Shown: in pieces, positions 7,483 to 14,557 of the stretch
How positions within the stretch are numbered: position 1 is the first letter of the stretch
Layout: each line of letters begins with the position of its first letter
Source of the DNA: an uncultured Bacteroidia bacterium
GTDB taxonomy: Bacteria > Bacteroidota > Bacteroidia > Bacteroidales > F082
Assembly: GCA_902787095.1 (NCBI GenBank)
Contig: CADAFC010000006.1
Location: forward strand, 1-42,431
Length of the DNA: 42,431 nt
Direction of reading: 5' to 3'
The notes under the pieces: generated by a model
What the model saw: only the letters and a program-made list of their open reading frames with translations
What the model was told of the DNA's origin: nothing
Databases searched by the model: none
Translations under genes and position numbers: made by a program

Positions 7483-9471
7483 TTATTTCAAAATAATAAC
7501 AGCTCCACCACCACTAGCAAGCTCAATCTTTAATATATTATCTGTTATCTTTTCATCTATTATTTGATAATCCTCCGCGTTTCTCCCCGCATTAACCCCA
7601 TCACAATAAATCTTGCCGCTCCCACTAATCCTACCAATCCTATTCAAATCTATCTCCACAGTTCTTGCTTCCCAATTCGTAATCGCACCAACATACCAGG
7701 TGTCACCCTTCCTCCTTGCAATAACCGAATACTCGCCAAGTCTCCCGTCCAACGCCACCGTCTCATCCCACACCGTCGGCACATCAGAGATAAAGTCGAC
7801 ACATTCCTGGTTCTGCATGTATTTCGTGGGACTGTCGCACATCATGTTGAATGGCGACTCAAATATAACATACTCGGCGAGCTGCCTGCACCTCGTTCCC
7901 TGACTCATCGGGTTGGTGTAGATAGCCCTGAAATGATGCTTGGTGGCGTTGTCCATCGCACCTTGAGTGTAATCCAAGTTGCCAGCCACCATCCTGATAT
8001 AAGGTATCATGCATTCGTAGTTGACCTGATTGAGGTTGTCGTCCCATTTCGACTGTTCCAAACCGTAAACACCCTCGAAATTCAACACGTTAGGGTAGGT
8101 GCGGCTCAATCCTGTCGGCTTGTAGGCCCCATGAAAATCAACGAACAGGTGGTATTTTGCAGCCATCGCCGCCATCCTGTAATAGAAATCCACCACTTTC
8201 TGGTCATCCCTGTCCATGAAATCTACCTTGAATCCCTTGATTCCCATCTCGCTGTAGTGCTTGCACACATGCTCCATGTCTCTGTCGATGGCATAATAAC
8301 CTGCCCAAAGCACTAATCCCACATTACGTTCGTTGCCGTATGCCACCAGCTCCTCCAGATCTATCTCCGGCACCACCTTGAACAAATCGGCTTGTTTGTT
8401 CACCGCCCAGCCTTCGTCCAAAATCACATATTCTATGCCGTTTTTTGATGCGAAATCGATATAATATTTATAGGTGTCGTTGTTGATGCCCGCCTTGAAG
8501 CCGACACCCCAGATGTTCCAGTTGTTCCACCAGTCCCAAGCCACTTTCCCCGGCCTGATCCAACTCACATCATCAACTCTCGAAGGCGATGCCAGTTTGT
8601 AAACCATGTCGCTGTTCATCAGCTCATAATCGTTCTCGGAAATCACTATCGCCCTCCACGGGAAATCCCTTGTCCCACTGGTCTTAGCGACAAAATCCTC
8701 ACGTTCTTTCACTACCATCTGCAGCATGTTGTGCCCGCCTTGTTCCTCGACCTTCGGATATGTGGCCTGCACCGAAACCAAGCTGTTTCCTTCGCCTTTT
8801 CTGAAGAAAGTGCCAGGAAAATCTTCCAAGTCCGACTCCACAATCACCGCTTTCTTGCCGTCCTTAAGAGATATTAATAAAGGTGTGAATGCTATGCGCT
8901 CTGTGTCCATCTTCGAAATCGAATCTATAGTATACTGGCTCTCAAACGAAGTGAAAAACTGCTGCGTCAGAAAATCACCCTCTCCCTTGCGTGCGTTCAC
9001 ATACGGGATATACATCACGTAATCATCGTCAAAACAATAACTTACGCTCTCTTTCTTAACGATAATCGGCTTCCTGAAACTCGTCGAAAACCTATATGCC
9101 ACACCGTCATCAAAAGCCCTGAAAGTCAGCTTGTAATTTCCTTTAAACTTGATAATCAATTCATTATAATTATTTTTAACCTCACTCTTCTTATAAAAAT
9201 CAGCATGAATAGTCTCATCTACAGTGTTTCTTCCTACTTTTCCTACCACTCCTAATAATCCTAGTGTCTTTCCTCCCTCCAGCTCCATAGAAATAGCCGA
9301 CTCATCAATCACCACCGTCTTCCCATGCATCACCTTATACATCACCGCATCGCCCACATTCACAGTCACACAAATCTTTTCGTTAGGTGACTTTAATTCA
9401 TAATTCTGCCCCTTGAGCACATTAAACAAATTAACCCCAATGATTAGTAATAAAAACAATAGCTTTTTCAT
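7483..9471 (-). CDS. Glycoside hydrolase family 97 (alpha-glycosidase, SusB-like)
   Basis: This 662-residue secreted enzyme has a signal peptide at residues 1-22 (MKKLLFLLLIIGVN onward), an N-terminal GH97 beta-sandwich (about 23-290) with FRAFDDGVAYRF near 118-128, and a TIM barrel with RPGKVAWDWWNNWN near 306-319, ILDEGWAV, GFKVDFMDRDDQ near 414-424, and NFEGVYGLE near 464-472. From family knowledge, the KVDF aspartate (Asp417) and NFEG glutamate (Glu466) fit the retaining branch typified by the alpha-galactosidase BtGH97b rather than inverting SusB; this is an inference. The ATG at 9471 begins the signal peptide; the longer frame to 9585 is repeat DNA. Two stretches (TLGLLGVVGKVGRN near residue 69 and NRIGRISGSGK near the C-terminus) coincide with 9-bp repeat DNA. 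Confidence 0.92.
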   Translation of the reverse strand: MKKLLFLLLIIGVNLFNVLKGQNYELKSPNEKICVTVNVGDAVMYKVMHGKTVVIDESAISMELEGGKTLGLLGVVGKVGRNTVDETIHADFYKKSEVKNNYNELIIKFKGNYKLTFRAFDDGVAYRFSTSFRKPIIVKKESVSYCFDDDYVMYIPYVNARKGEGDFLTQQFFTSFESQYTIDSISKMDTERIAFTPLLISLKDGKKAVIVESDLEDFPGTFFRKGEGNSLVSVQATYPKVEEQGGHNMLQMVVKEREDFVAKTSGTRDFPWRAIVISENDYELMNSDMVYKLASPSRVDDVSWIRPGKVAWDWWNNWNIWGVGFKAGINNDTYKYYIDFASKNGIEYVILDEGWAVNKQADLFKVVPEIDLEELVAYGNERNVGLVLWAGYYAIDRDMEHVCKHYSEMGIKGFKVDFMDRDDQKVVDFYYRMAAMAAKYHLFVDFHGAYKPTGLSRTYPNVLNFEGVYGLEQSKWDDNLNQVNYECMIPYIRMVAGNLDYTQGAMDNATKHHFRAIYTNPMSQGTRCRQLAEYVIFESPFNMMCDSPTKYMQNQECVDFISDVPTVWDETVALDGRLGEYSVIARRKGDTWYVGAITNWEARTVEIDLNRIGRISGSGKIYCDGVNAGRNAEDYQIIDEKITDNILKIELASGGGAVIILK
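7619..7650. repeat. 9-bp AATCCTACC units inside the GH97 C-terminus
   Basis: CACTAATCCTACCAATCCTATT lies in frame in the gene and encodes NRIGRIS on the minus strand. Confidence 0.65.
9229..9267. repeat. Degenerate 9-bp array inside the GH97 N-terminal domain
   Basis: CTTCCTACTTTTCCTACC and the following CTAATAATCCTAG are spaced by about 9 bp and encode a GLLGVVGKVGRN-like stretch on the minus strand. Confidence 0.45.
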
Positions 9472-9492
9472 GATAGTTGATAATTTTTGTTT

Positions 9493-9585
9493 GAGATTTC
9501 TCGATTTCGCTTCGCTACACTCGAAATGACATAAAGGGATGGCGTCATTTCGACCGACCGGAGGGAGTGGAGAAATCACCGGCAT
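9493..9585. repeat. REP-like element, two inverted half-copies
   Basis: One half reads GATTTCTCGATTTCGCTTCG then CTCGAAATGAC; the other reads GTCATTTCGACCGACC then GTGGAGAAATCACCGGCAT. It lies in the divergent spacer between the GH97 gene and pepE and belongs to the family seen at 17697, 19001, 27815, 29943 and 33858. Confidence 0.75.
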
Positions 9586-9633
9586 ATTTTTTACAAAAAT
9601 ATCAAAAAAAATCTTTCATATCAAAAAAATACT

Positions 9634-9641
9634 TAATTTTG
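9634..9641 (+). promoter_or_regulatory. -7 box TAATTTTG for the PepE-like gene
   Basis: It matches TAnnTTTG and lies 14 bp before the ATG at 9656, which rules against the in-frame start at 9539. Confidence 0.5.
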
Positions 9642-9655
9642 TAGAAATTTTAAAA

Positions 9656-10429
9656 ATGACAAACATGAGAAACTTACTATTAATCAGCAATTCAACGAAT
9701 TTTGGTGAGACATATTTGGCTTGGGCAATGACCCAGCTCGAACAGTTTTTTGACAAGAACAAACTCGGTGCCGACAGCAAGGTGGCATTTGTGCCATTTG
9801 CGGGTGTCTTCATCGGTGGAAATCCTTATCCGAAGAGCTACGACGCTTATACTGAGAAGGTTAAGAAAGTCTTCAACGAGAAACTCGGCGTGAAAAAATT
9901 CCTTTCGGTTCACGAAGTCGAAGACAAAGTCGGTCTCGTGAAGACTGCCGACTGTATCGTCGTAGGTGGCGGAAACACCTTCCATCTGGTGGCTGAGCTG
10001 CATAAATTCGGTCTCATGCAAGCCATAGCCGAATGCGCCAACAATGGCACACCTTACATCGGATGGAGCGCCGGCTCAAACATCGCCTGCCCGACATTGT
10101 GTACCACCAACGACATGCCTATCGTGCAGCCGGCAAGCTTCAACACATTGAATCTCATACCGTTCCAGATCAATCCTCACTACCTCGACCCTCATCCTGA
10201 AATCGACAAGATGATAAAACACGGCGGCGAGACACGTCAGGACCGTATCAACGAATACCTCGCAGTGCGCCAGGATATGAAGGTCGTCGGACTGCGTGAG
10301 GCGACCGCCATCTGGGTCATGGGTGACAAATATTTCCTGAAAGGCGGCAAGAAAATGATGATTTTCCAATACGGCAAAGAGCCTGTCGAACTTGAACCGA
10401 ACCAGGAAATAACAAAATTTGTTTTGTAA
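9656..10429 (+). CDS. pepE: Dipeptidase E-like peptidase (peptidase S51, alpha-aspartyl dipeptidase)
   Basis: PepE is a cytoplasmic serine peptidase that cleaves Asp-X dipeptides. The 257-residue protein shows the S51 layout: LLLISNSTNFGETYL at the N-terminus, VVGGGNTFHLV near 102-112, the nucleophile elbow YIGWSAGSNIACPT with Ser138, and IPFQINPHYLD with the probable catalytic His175. The start is the ATG at 9656 (MTNMRN) or 9665. Upstream coding would read through the REP element and precede the promoter. It has no signal peptide, as expected for a cytoplasmic enzyme. It is followed by a separate promoter for the exported-protein cluster, so it is probably monocistronic. Confidence 0.9.
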   Translation: MTNMRNLLLISNSTNFGETYLAWAMTQLEQFFDKNKLGADSKVAFVPFAGVFIGGNPYPKSYDAYTEKVKKVFNEKLGVKKFLSVHEVEDKVGLVKTADCIVVGGGNTFHLVAELHKFGLMQAIAECANNGTPYIGWSAGSNIACPTLCTTNDMPIVQPASFNTLNLIPFQINPHYLDPHPEIDKMIKHGGETRQDRINEYLAVRQDMKVVGLREATAIWVMGDKYFLKGGKKMMIFQYGKEPVELEPNQEITKFVL

Positions 10430-10455
10430 AAATTGCATTTTATAATAATAATGTA

Positions 10456-10463
10456 TATCTTTG
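10456..10463 (+). promoter_or_regulatory. -7 box TATCTTTG for the exported-protein cluster
   Basis: It matches TAnnTTTG, followed by GCAGG; the leader to the ATG at 10514 would be about 45 nt. The next five to seven genes have no equally clear internal box. Confidence 0.5.
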
Positions 10464-10513
10464 CAGGTTGAAAAAGTCAAAAAAAACATCAGATAACGAC
10501 TAAACTATTGACT

Positions 10514-11092
10514 ATGAAAAGATTAGCTTATATCCTGATAACGGCATTATTGCTTGCTGCATTGCCGGAAGTCGTGTCCGCACAGTCGAACGACCCGTTT
10601 GAACAACAGGTCACCCAGTCGAAAGGCGGCAAGAATGAAAAACGTAATAAAAACAGAAAGAAAGTCGCAACAGAAGAGGTCACACCAGCGCCGACACCGG
10701 CACCTCAGCCACAACAAGAGGACAAAAAGCCTGTCAGCGAGATGACGATCTCAAATCCTTGCAGCGACTGGCTCGACTTTGAACTCGTATCAATAATCGG
10801 CAGCAGAGGCGACCAGACTGTGAAATTGACAGTGAAAATCACACAACACTCCACAAACATGAGGATGAGCGTGGGCGGTGATCTGATGGCTTACGACTGC
10901 GATGGCAAAGAACACAGCCGCGGCTGGGCTAAAGGAGGCACATTCGACTTTTTCACCGATATACCCGTCAGCACCAGTTTTGACATACCTGACAAGATTA
11001 ACCCGAATACAACCCAAGTGCTGCCAGTCATCAGCTTTAAAGTTGGCGACTGCCGCATCGAGATGCGTAAAGTTCCGATTGATTGGAGATAA
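10514..11092 (+). CDS. Exported protein of unknown function, first gene of the LPP20-like cluster
   Basis: I do not recognise a named family. The 192-residue product starts with a clear signal peptide (MKRLAYILITALLLAALPEV, then VSAQ). A basic stretch follows (KGGKNEKRNKNRKK), then a low-complexity Pro/Ala linker (TPAPTPAPQPQQ), then a C-terminal domain of about 110 residues rich in beta-strand patterns (for example VKLTVKITQHSTNMRMSVGG), reminiscent of an immunoglobulin-like fold. There is no lipobox. The ATG at 10514 was chosen over a TTG two codons upstream. The next gene starts 15 bp downstream, so co-transcription is likely. A periplasmic or cell-surface location is expected. Confidence 0.8.
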   Translation: MKRLAYILITALLLAALPEVVSAQSNDPFEQQVTQSKGGKNEKRNKNRKKVATEEVTPAPTPAPQPQQEDKKPVSEMTISNPCSDWLDFELVSIIGSRGDQTVKLTVKITQHSTNMRMSVGGDLMAYDCDGKEHSRGWAKGGTFDFFTDIPVSTSFDIPDKINPNTTQVLPVISFKVGDCRIEMRKVPIDWR

Positions 11093-11107
11093 TAAAATTT
11101 TTGTAAT

Positions 11108-11653
11108 ATGAAGAAAATCAAACTGTTAATAATTGCGACACTTGTCTTGTTGACAAGTTTCACGGTCAAAGCTCAAGATATGTCATTTGAGCAAATGATA
11201 CCTGTCCGCGTGCTCATGCCTGTCAATAAAGATGTGAAAGGCGATGCCCTCACAGTGTTGTATAATCGTCTGAATCAAGCAGTTACGCTGAACGGACTCG
11301 GCTCGTCGACAAACGAGAGCCGCTTCCTCATCGTCAGCTCGGTGACAGTACTCTCAAATGAGGCCACGGCATCGGTACCAGTGCAGTATATGGCCGAAGT
11401 GGAAGTGGCAGTGTATTTCGTCGACAACATCAATAAAATCATCCTCTCACAAGAGACGATAACCAAAAAAGGCATGGATGGCACCGACGACAACGCTGTC
11501 GGCAAGGCTATAAAACAGATTCAGGCTCGCGACCCTAAGTTGAAGAAACTCATCAAGATAGGTAAAGAAAGAGCTATACAGTATTATCAAGCCACCGAAG
11601 GCAAGGATGAACAAGCTGGCGAACCTGACGTGTCGTGGATTTTTGAACAATAA
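11108..11653 (+). CDS. Exported protein of unknown function, second gene of the cluster
   Basis: A 181-residue protein with a signal peptide (MKKIKLLIIATLVLLTSFTV, then KAQ). The mature part contains IPVRVLMPVNKD, LYNRLNQAVTLNGLG, SRFLIVSSVTVLSNEAT, a beta-rich YMAEVEVAVYFVD block and a late KAIKQIQARDPKLKK helix. The order (an element to find conserved loops, a RFLI strand, then an exported beta sheet) loosely resembles CsgG/LpoB/TolB-N type folds that act in envelope assemblies, but this is only an impression. The gene starts 15 bp after the preceding stop codon and ends 11 bp before the next ATG, so it is part of the same operon. Confidence 0.8.
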   Translation: MKKIKLLIIATLVLLTSFTVKAQDMSFEQMIPVRVLMPVNKDVKGDALTVLYNRLNQAVTLNGLGSSTNESRFLIVSSVTVLSNEATASVPVQYMAEVEVAVYFVDNINKIILSQETITKKGMDGTDDNAVGKAIKQIQARDPKLKKLIKIGKERAIQYYQATEGKDEQAGEPDVSWIFEQ

Positions 11654-11664
11654 AATTTGACGTT

Positions 11665-12600
11665 ATGAGAAAAATTTTGATAATAGCTCTGGCTCTGGCA
11701 CTGCCGTTATGCGCCTGCGCACAGAAAAAAGGATTCAAACTTGCGGAGACTAATCCGACCGAAAAACCTAAGTGGGTTACGGAAAAAGAGCGTCCTGATT
11801 ACATCTATGTGAAAGGCCAGGAAGGTTCGAACCTCGCTGATGCAAAAGCTGCTGCAATGAAAGTAGTGGTTGACGACATCTCACAGTCAGTGGCGGTGAT
11901 GGTCGAAGGTGAAATCATTGACAAAACAGTGATGAGCGTCTATGGCGACAAGAGCGAATACAAACAGGAATATATCAACAACACCAAGACGAAACTGGCT
12001 AAAATGCCAGCCATTCAAGGCATTGCAATTCAGAAAGCCGATGTCTATTACGAGCATTTCTACAAAAAGAAAACAGGTGAAGAATATTATATGGTTTATC
12101 TCAGATATCCGTTCTCGGAATTTGAAAGAAGAGACCTTATCGATGCCTACAACGCTCATGAAAAAGAGATAGACGACAAAATCAAGCTTTATAACGATGA
12201 GATTGAGACCGTCAGCAACATCGAGGATATCAACAAGAACATCTCGCTCCTGAACGGATTGAAAAATGAACTTGGTGAAGAGGATTCCCGCATTCATCAA
12301 ATCAACACAATTATTGGTTTGTATAACGACATATTCAAATCCATAATGGTTGAGATTGTGGAAAACAAACCCGGTCACATGGCGGTCCGCATGGTGTATA
12401 AAGACCGTATGATAACGACATCACAAAAACCCAGAGTGACATCAGCGTGTGCCATGAGTTTTGATGTGAAATACATCAACGGCGTTTGCCATGTGAATTT
12501 TGACAGCGAATACTGCTATCCTCAAGATGAACCGACAGTGAAAATCAGCTTCAGGGCAGGCAACAGTACTCCAAACAAAGAAATTAGAATCAAGTTTTAA
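11665..12600 (+). CDS. LPP20-like exported protein, third gene of the cluster
   Basis: A 311-residue exported protein. The leader MRKILIIALALALPLCACAQ could be cut by signal peptidase I after CAQ or be a lipobox (LCAC, Cys18). An N-terminal domain has the LPP20-like pattern: KPKWVTEKERPDYIYVKGQ, then an alanine-rich helix DAKAAAMKVVVDDISQSVAV leading to strands with conserved turns and EEYYMVYLRYPFSEFERRDL. A helical region (about 160-220) with acidic and lysine residues (EKEIDDKIKLYNDEIETV) may form a coiled coil. The C-terminus is beta-rich. LPP20-family proteins are known as oligomeric envelope proteins in other bacteria (for example H. pylori Lpp20, Vibrio FlgP). There is no flagellar gene here. 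Confidence 0.75.
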   Translation: MRKILIIALALALPLCACAQKKGFKLAETNPTEKPKWVTEKERPDYIYVKGQEGSNLADAKAAAMKVVVDDISQSVAVMVEGEIIDKTVMSVYGDKSEYKQEYINNTKTKLAKMPAIQGIAIQKADVYYEHFYKKKTGEEYYMVYLRYPFSEFERRDLIDAYNAHEKEIDDKIKLYNDEIETVSNIEDINKNISLLNGLKNELGEEDSRIHQINTIIGLYNDIFKSIMVEIVENKPGHMAVRMVYKDRMITTSQKPRVTSACAMSFDVKYINGVCHVNFDSEYCYPQDEPTVKISFRAGNSTPNKEIRIKF

Positions 12601-12656
12601 TAATATGCGGAAGCCGAAAAGCTAGAGTAGGCATAAATGTTTAAAAAAAATTTACT

Positions 12657-13208
12657 ATGAAAAAACTTACTTTATTAGTTTGCGCAGCATTGCTCGGAAT
12701 GTTTGTCGTATCATGTGGCTCAAGCAAAGAAGTCGCTAAAGATCCGGAAAAAGAAGCATGCGCACAGTGCTTGTCAACGAAAGACGCCATCAGAGCTGAA
12801 GGTTCATTCATGGCTCAGTTCGAGAACCAGATCCCTAAGGCAAAACAGGCAGCAGCCAACAACGCCCGTCAGGAACTCGCCCGTATTATGGAAGTTAAGA
12901 TCAGCAGCGTGATCGAAGACTATTCATCAACCTACATCGATGGCGACGCCCAGGAATTCAAACAGAGTCTTAAAGACTTGAGCCGTACAGTCGTTCAACA
13001 GACAGTGAAAGGCGCTCTTCCAGCTATTCCAGGTTGGTCAGAGAAAATGAAGAACGGCACAATGTACTATGTCTGCCTCGAAATCAGCGCAAACAACGTC
13101 CTTGACAACATCAAAGAAAAGGTTTCTAACGACGCTAAGTTGAGAACTGACTTTGAATATGAGAAATTCAAACAGATTTTCGACAAGGAAATGGAAAAGA
13201 TGGAATAA
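12657..13208 (+). CDS. LPP20 family lipoprotein, fourth gene of the cluster
   Basis: A 183-residue lipoprotein: the signal peptide ends in a good lipobox FVVSC with Cys20, followed by GSSKE. The mature protein has an N-terminal Cys-x2-Cys (EACAQCLS), then AKQAAANNARQELARIMEVK, SSVIEDYSSTY, a long Thr/Val-rich helix LSRTVVQQTVKGALPAIPGW, and the terminal strand GTMYYVCLEISANNVLD. This helix-strand pattern matches LPP20 and the N-terminal domain of the previous gene product. Outer-membrane or inner-membrane anchoring by lipid is expected. It starts 56 bp after the preceding stop codon and ends 6 bp before the next start. Confidence 0.8.
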   Translation: MKKLTLLVCAALLGMFVVSCGSSKEVAKDPEKEACAQCLSTKDAIRAEGSFMAQFENQIPKAKQAAANNARQELARIMEVKISSVIEDYSSTYIDGDAQEFKQSLKDLSRTVVQQTVKGALPAIPGWSEKMKNGTMYYVCLEISANNVLDNIKEKVSNDAKLRTDFEYEKFKQIFDKEMEKME

Positions 13209-13214
13209 TAAACA

Positions 13215-14537
13215 GTGACTAAAAAATTACTATACGTAATTGTCGCTATTACTTGTTCGTTAGCAAGTATGAACCAGTCGTATGCGGGGAATGTGCATTC
13301 TCCCGCATACGCTGATTATAAAGAACTGCCATCGTGGTTTTATAATCCGTACGGCGTAATTGGCGTGTCGGATATGAATCTCGATTCCGTGACAGCTGTA
13401 AATCAGGCTGTCGTGAGAGCCGTGTTCATGCACGCCATATCACAAAAATTGAGATTGTCGTCAGTGTACGAGCTTTATTACCACATGGAAAATGACGGAA
13501 ATAACAATATCGATGACCAGAAATCACATTGTCTCGCTGAATTTGAAACCTCAATAAGCAGCTATGGCTATGACATTATTGACATCTGTTTTACCAAATA
13601 TGACGAAGCCATAGTTTTGCTGAATGTATATAATGATTATGACGAAAATAACGAAAAAACAGCCGATTTCAACGGCTCGTATATGTTCTTTTTTGATGGA
13701 ACAATAAAAAATCCGGAGTATGGCGACACTTTTATGCTGAATATGACCACTTCAGGCGAGAGTGTTAATGATTTGAAGTGGGTGTCGAGAACCGAAGGCC
13801 GTTATTCGGTTCAAACATCAACGATTGACTCTGTGACTAATAACGTGATTGAGAGATATTACAGTTATGGGACAGGAGGGGAAGTGCCGGACAATGTGGT
13901 CAACCAAAACACAAGACATGGACTGTGGCACAGCATCGCAGACACATTCATGCAGGCTATGACCAATTTTATCCCACAAAAAGCAACAATAAAAAGTACA
14001 AACAGAATGATATCCGATTATCAGTCACTAAACCAAAGTGCTGATTATCGTGACAAAGTGCAGGACATAGTAAGAATGACATACAAAACGGATCTGTCGT
14101 GCAGAATCAACGGCATCAAATGTGACAACGGCGTTATGTATGTGGATTGGGATGTGTCGGAATTGAACAGAGTTGATGCGTGTTCTTCAGAACAACCCAA
14201 TTACATTTATGAGTCGCATGGCTATCAAGCTGTGGTTGGATATGATAAATCCAAGGCGCGAAACGAGTCAAGACGTATCGCTTTGATAAGTGCCGAAAAC
14301 GAGATAGCCAAGATGGCTAATTTCAGAATAAGTGAGATATCCAACGATTTCTCAATAAGCCAGGATAACGATTATTATCAAAGATATACCGACACTGCAC
14401 AGATATCGACAAAACTGGTCTTGAAAGACGTCCAAGAGATTGTGGTTTCAGAACCTGAACTGCAAGACGGAGTTTATTGTTCGAAGATTAAAGCTAAGAT
14501 AAATAAAAATTGTATTATACCGTTAGGTGACAAATAG
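13215..14537 (+). CDS. Exported LPP20-like two-domain protein, fifth gene of the cluster
   Basis: A 440-residue protein that starts at a GTG. The GTG is supported because a signal peptide follows immediately (TKKLLYVIVAITCSLASMNQ, then SYAG) and because the start lies 6 bp after the upstream stop codon. Residues 35-75 (YKELPSWFYNPYGVIGVSD) resemble the PxW entry of LPP20-like proteins. A C-terminal domain near 350-435 repeats the pattern ARNESRRIALISAENEIAKM, RISEISNDFSISQ, and a late DGVYCSKIKAKINKNC, so there may be two LPP20-like copies. The middle (about 90-250) is unlike anything I recognise. No lipobox or transmembrane segment was seen. The calcium ATPase follows after 20 bp. Confidence 0.75.
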   Translation: MTKKLLYVIVAITCSLASMNQSYAGNVHSPAYADYKELPSWFYNPYGVIGVSDMNLDSVTAVNQAVVRAVFMHAISQKLRLSSVYELYYHMENDGNNNIDDQKSHCLAEFETSISSYGYDIIDICFTKYDEAIVLLNVYNDYDENNEKTADFNGSYMFFFDGTIKNPEYGDTFMLNMTTSGESVNDLKWVSRTEGRYSVQTSTIDSVTNNVIERYYSYGTGGEVPDNVVNQNTRHGLWHSIADTFMQAMTNFIPQKATIKSTNRMISDYQSLNQSADYRDKVQDIVRMTYKTDLSCRINGIKCDNGVMYVDWDVSELNRVDACSSEQPNYIYESHGYQAVVGYDKSKARNESRRIALISAENEIAKMANFRISEISNDFSISQDNDYYQRYTDTAQISTKLVLKDVQEIVVSEPELQDGVYCSKIKAKINKNCIIPLGDK

Positions 14538-14557
14538 TGGTTTTGTTATATTAAATT

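Noticed and set aside
9472-9585. N-terminal extension of the GH97 protein
   Set aside because: It is translated REP-like DNA in front of a clear signal peptide.
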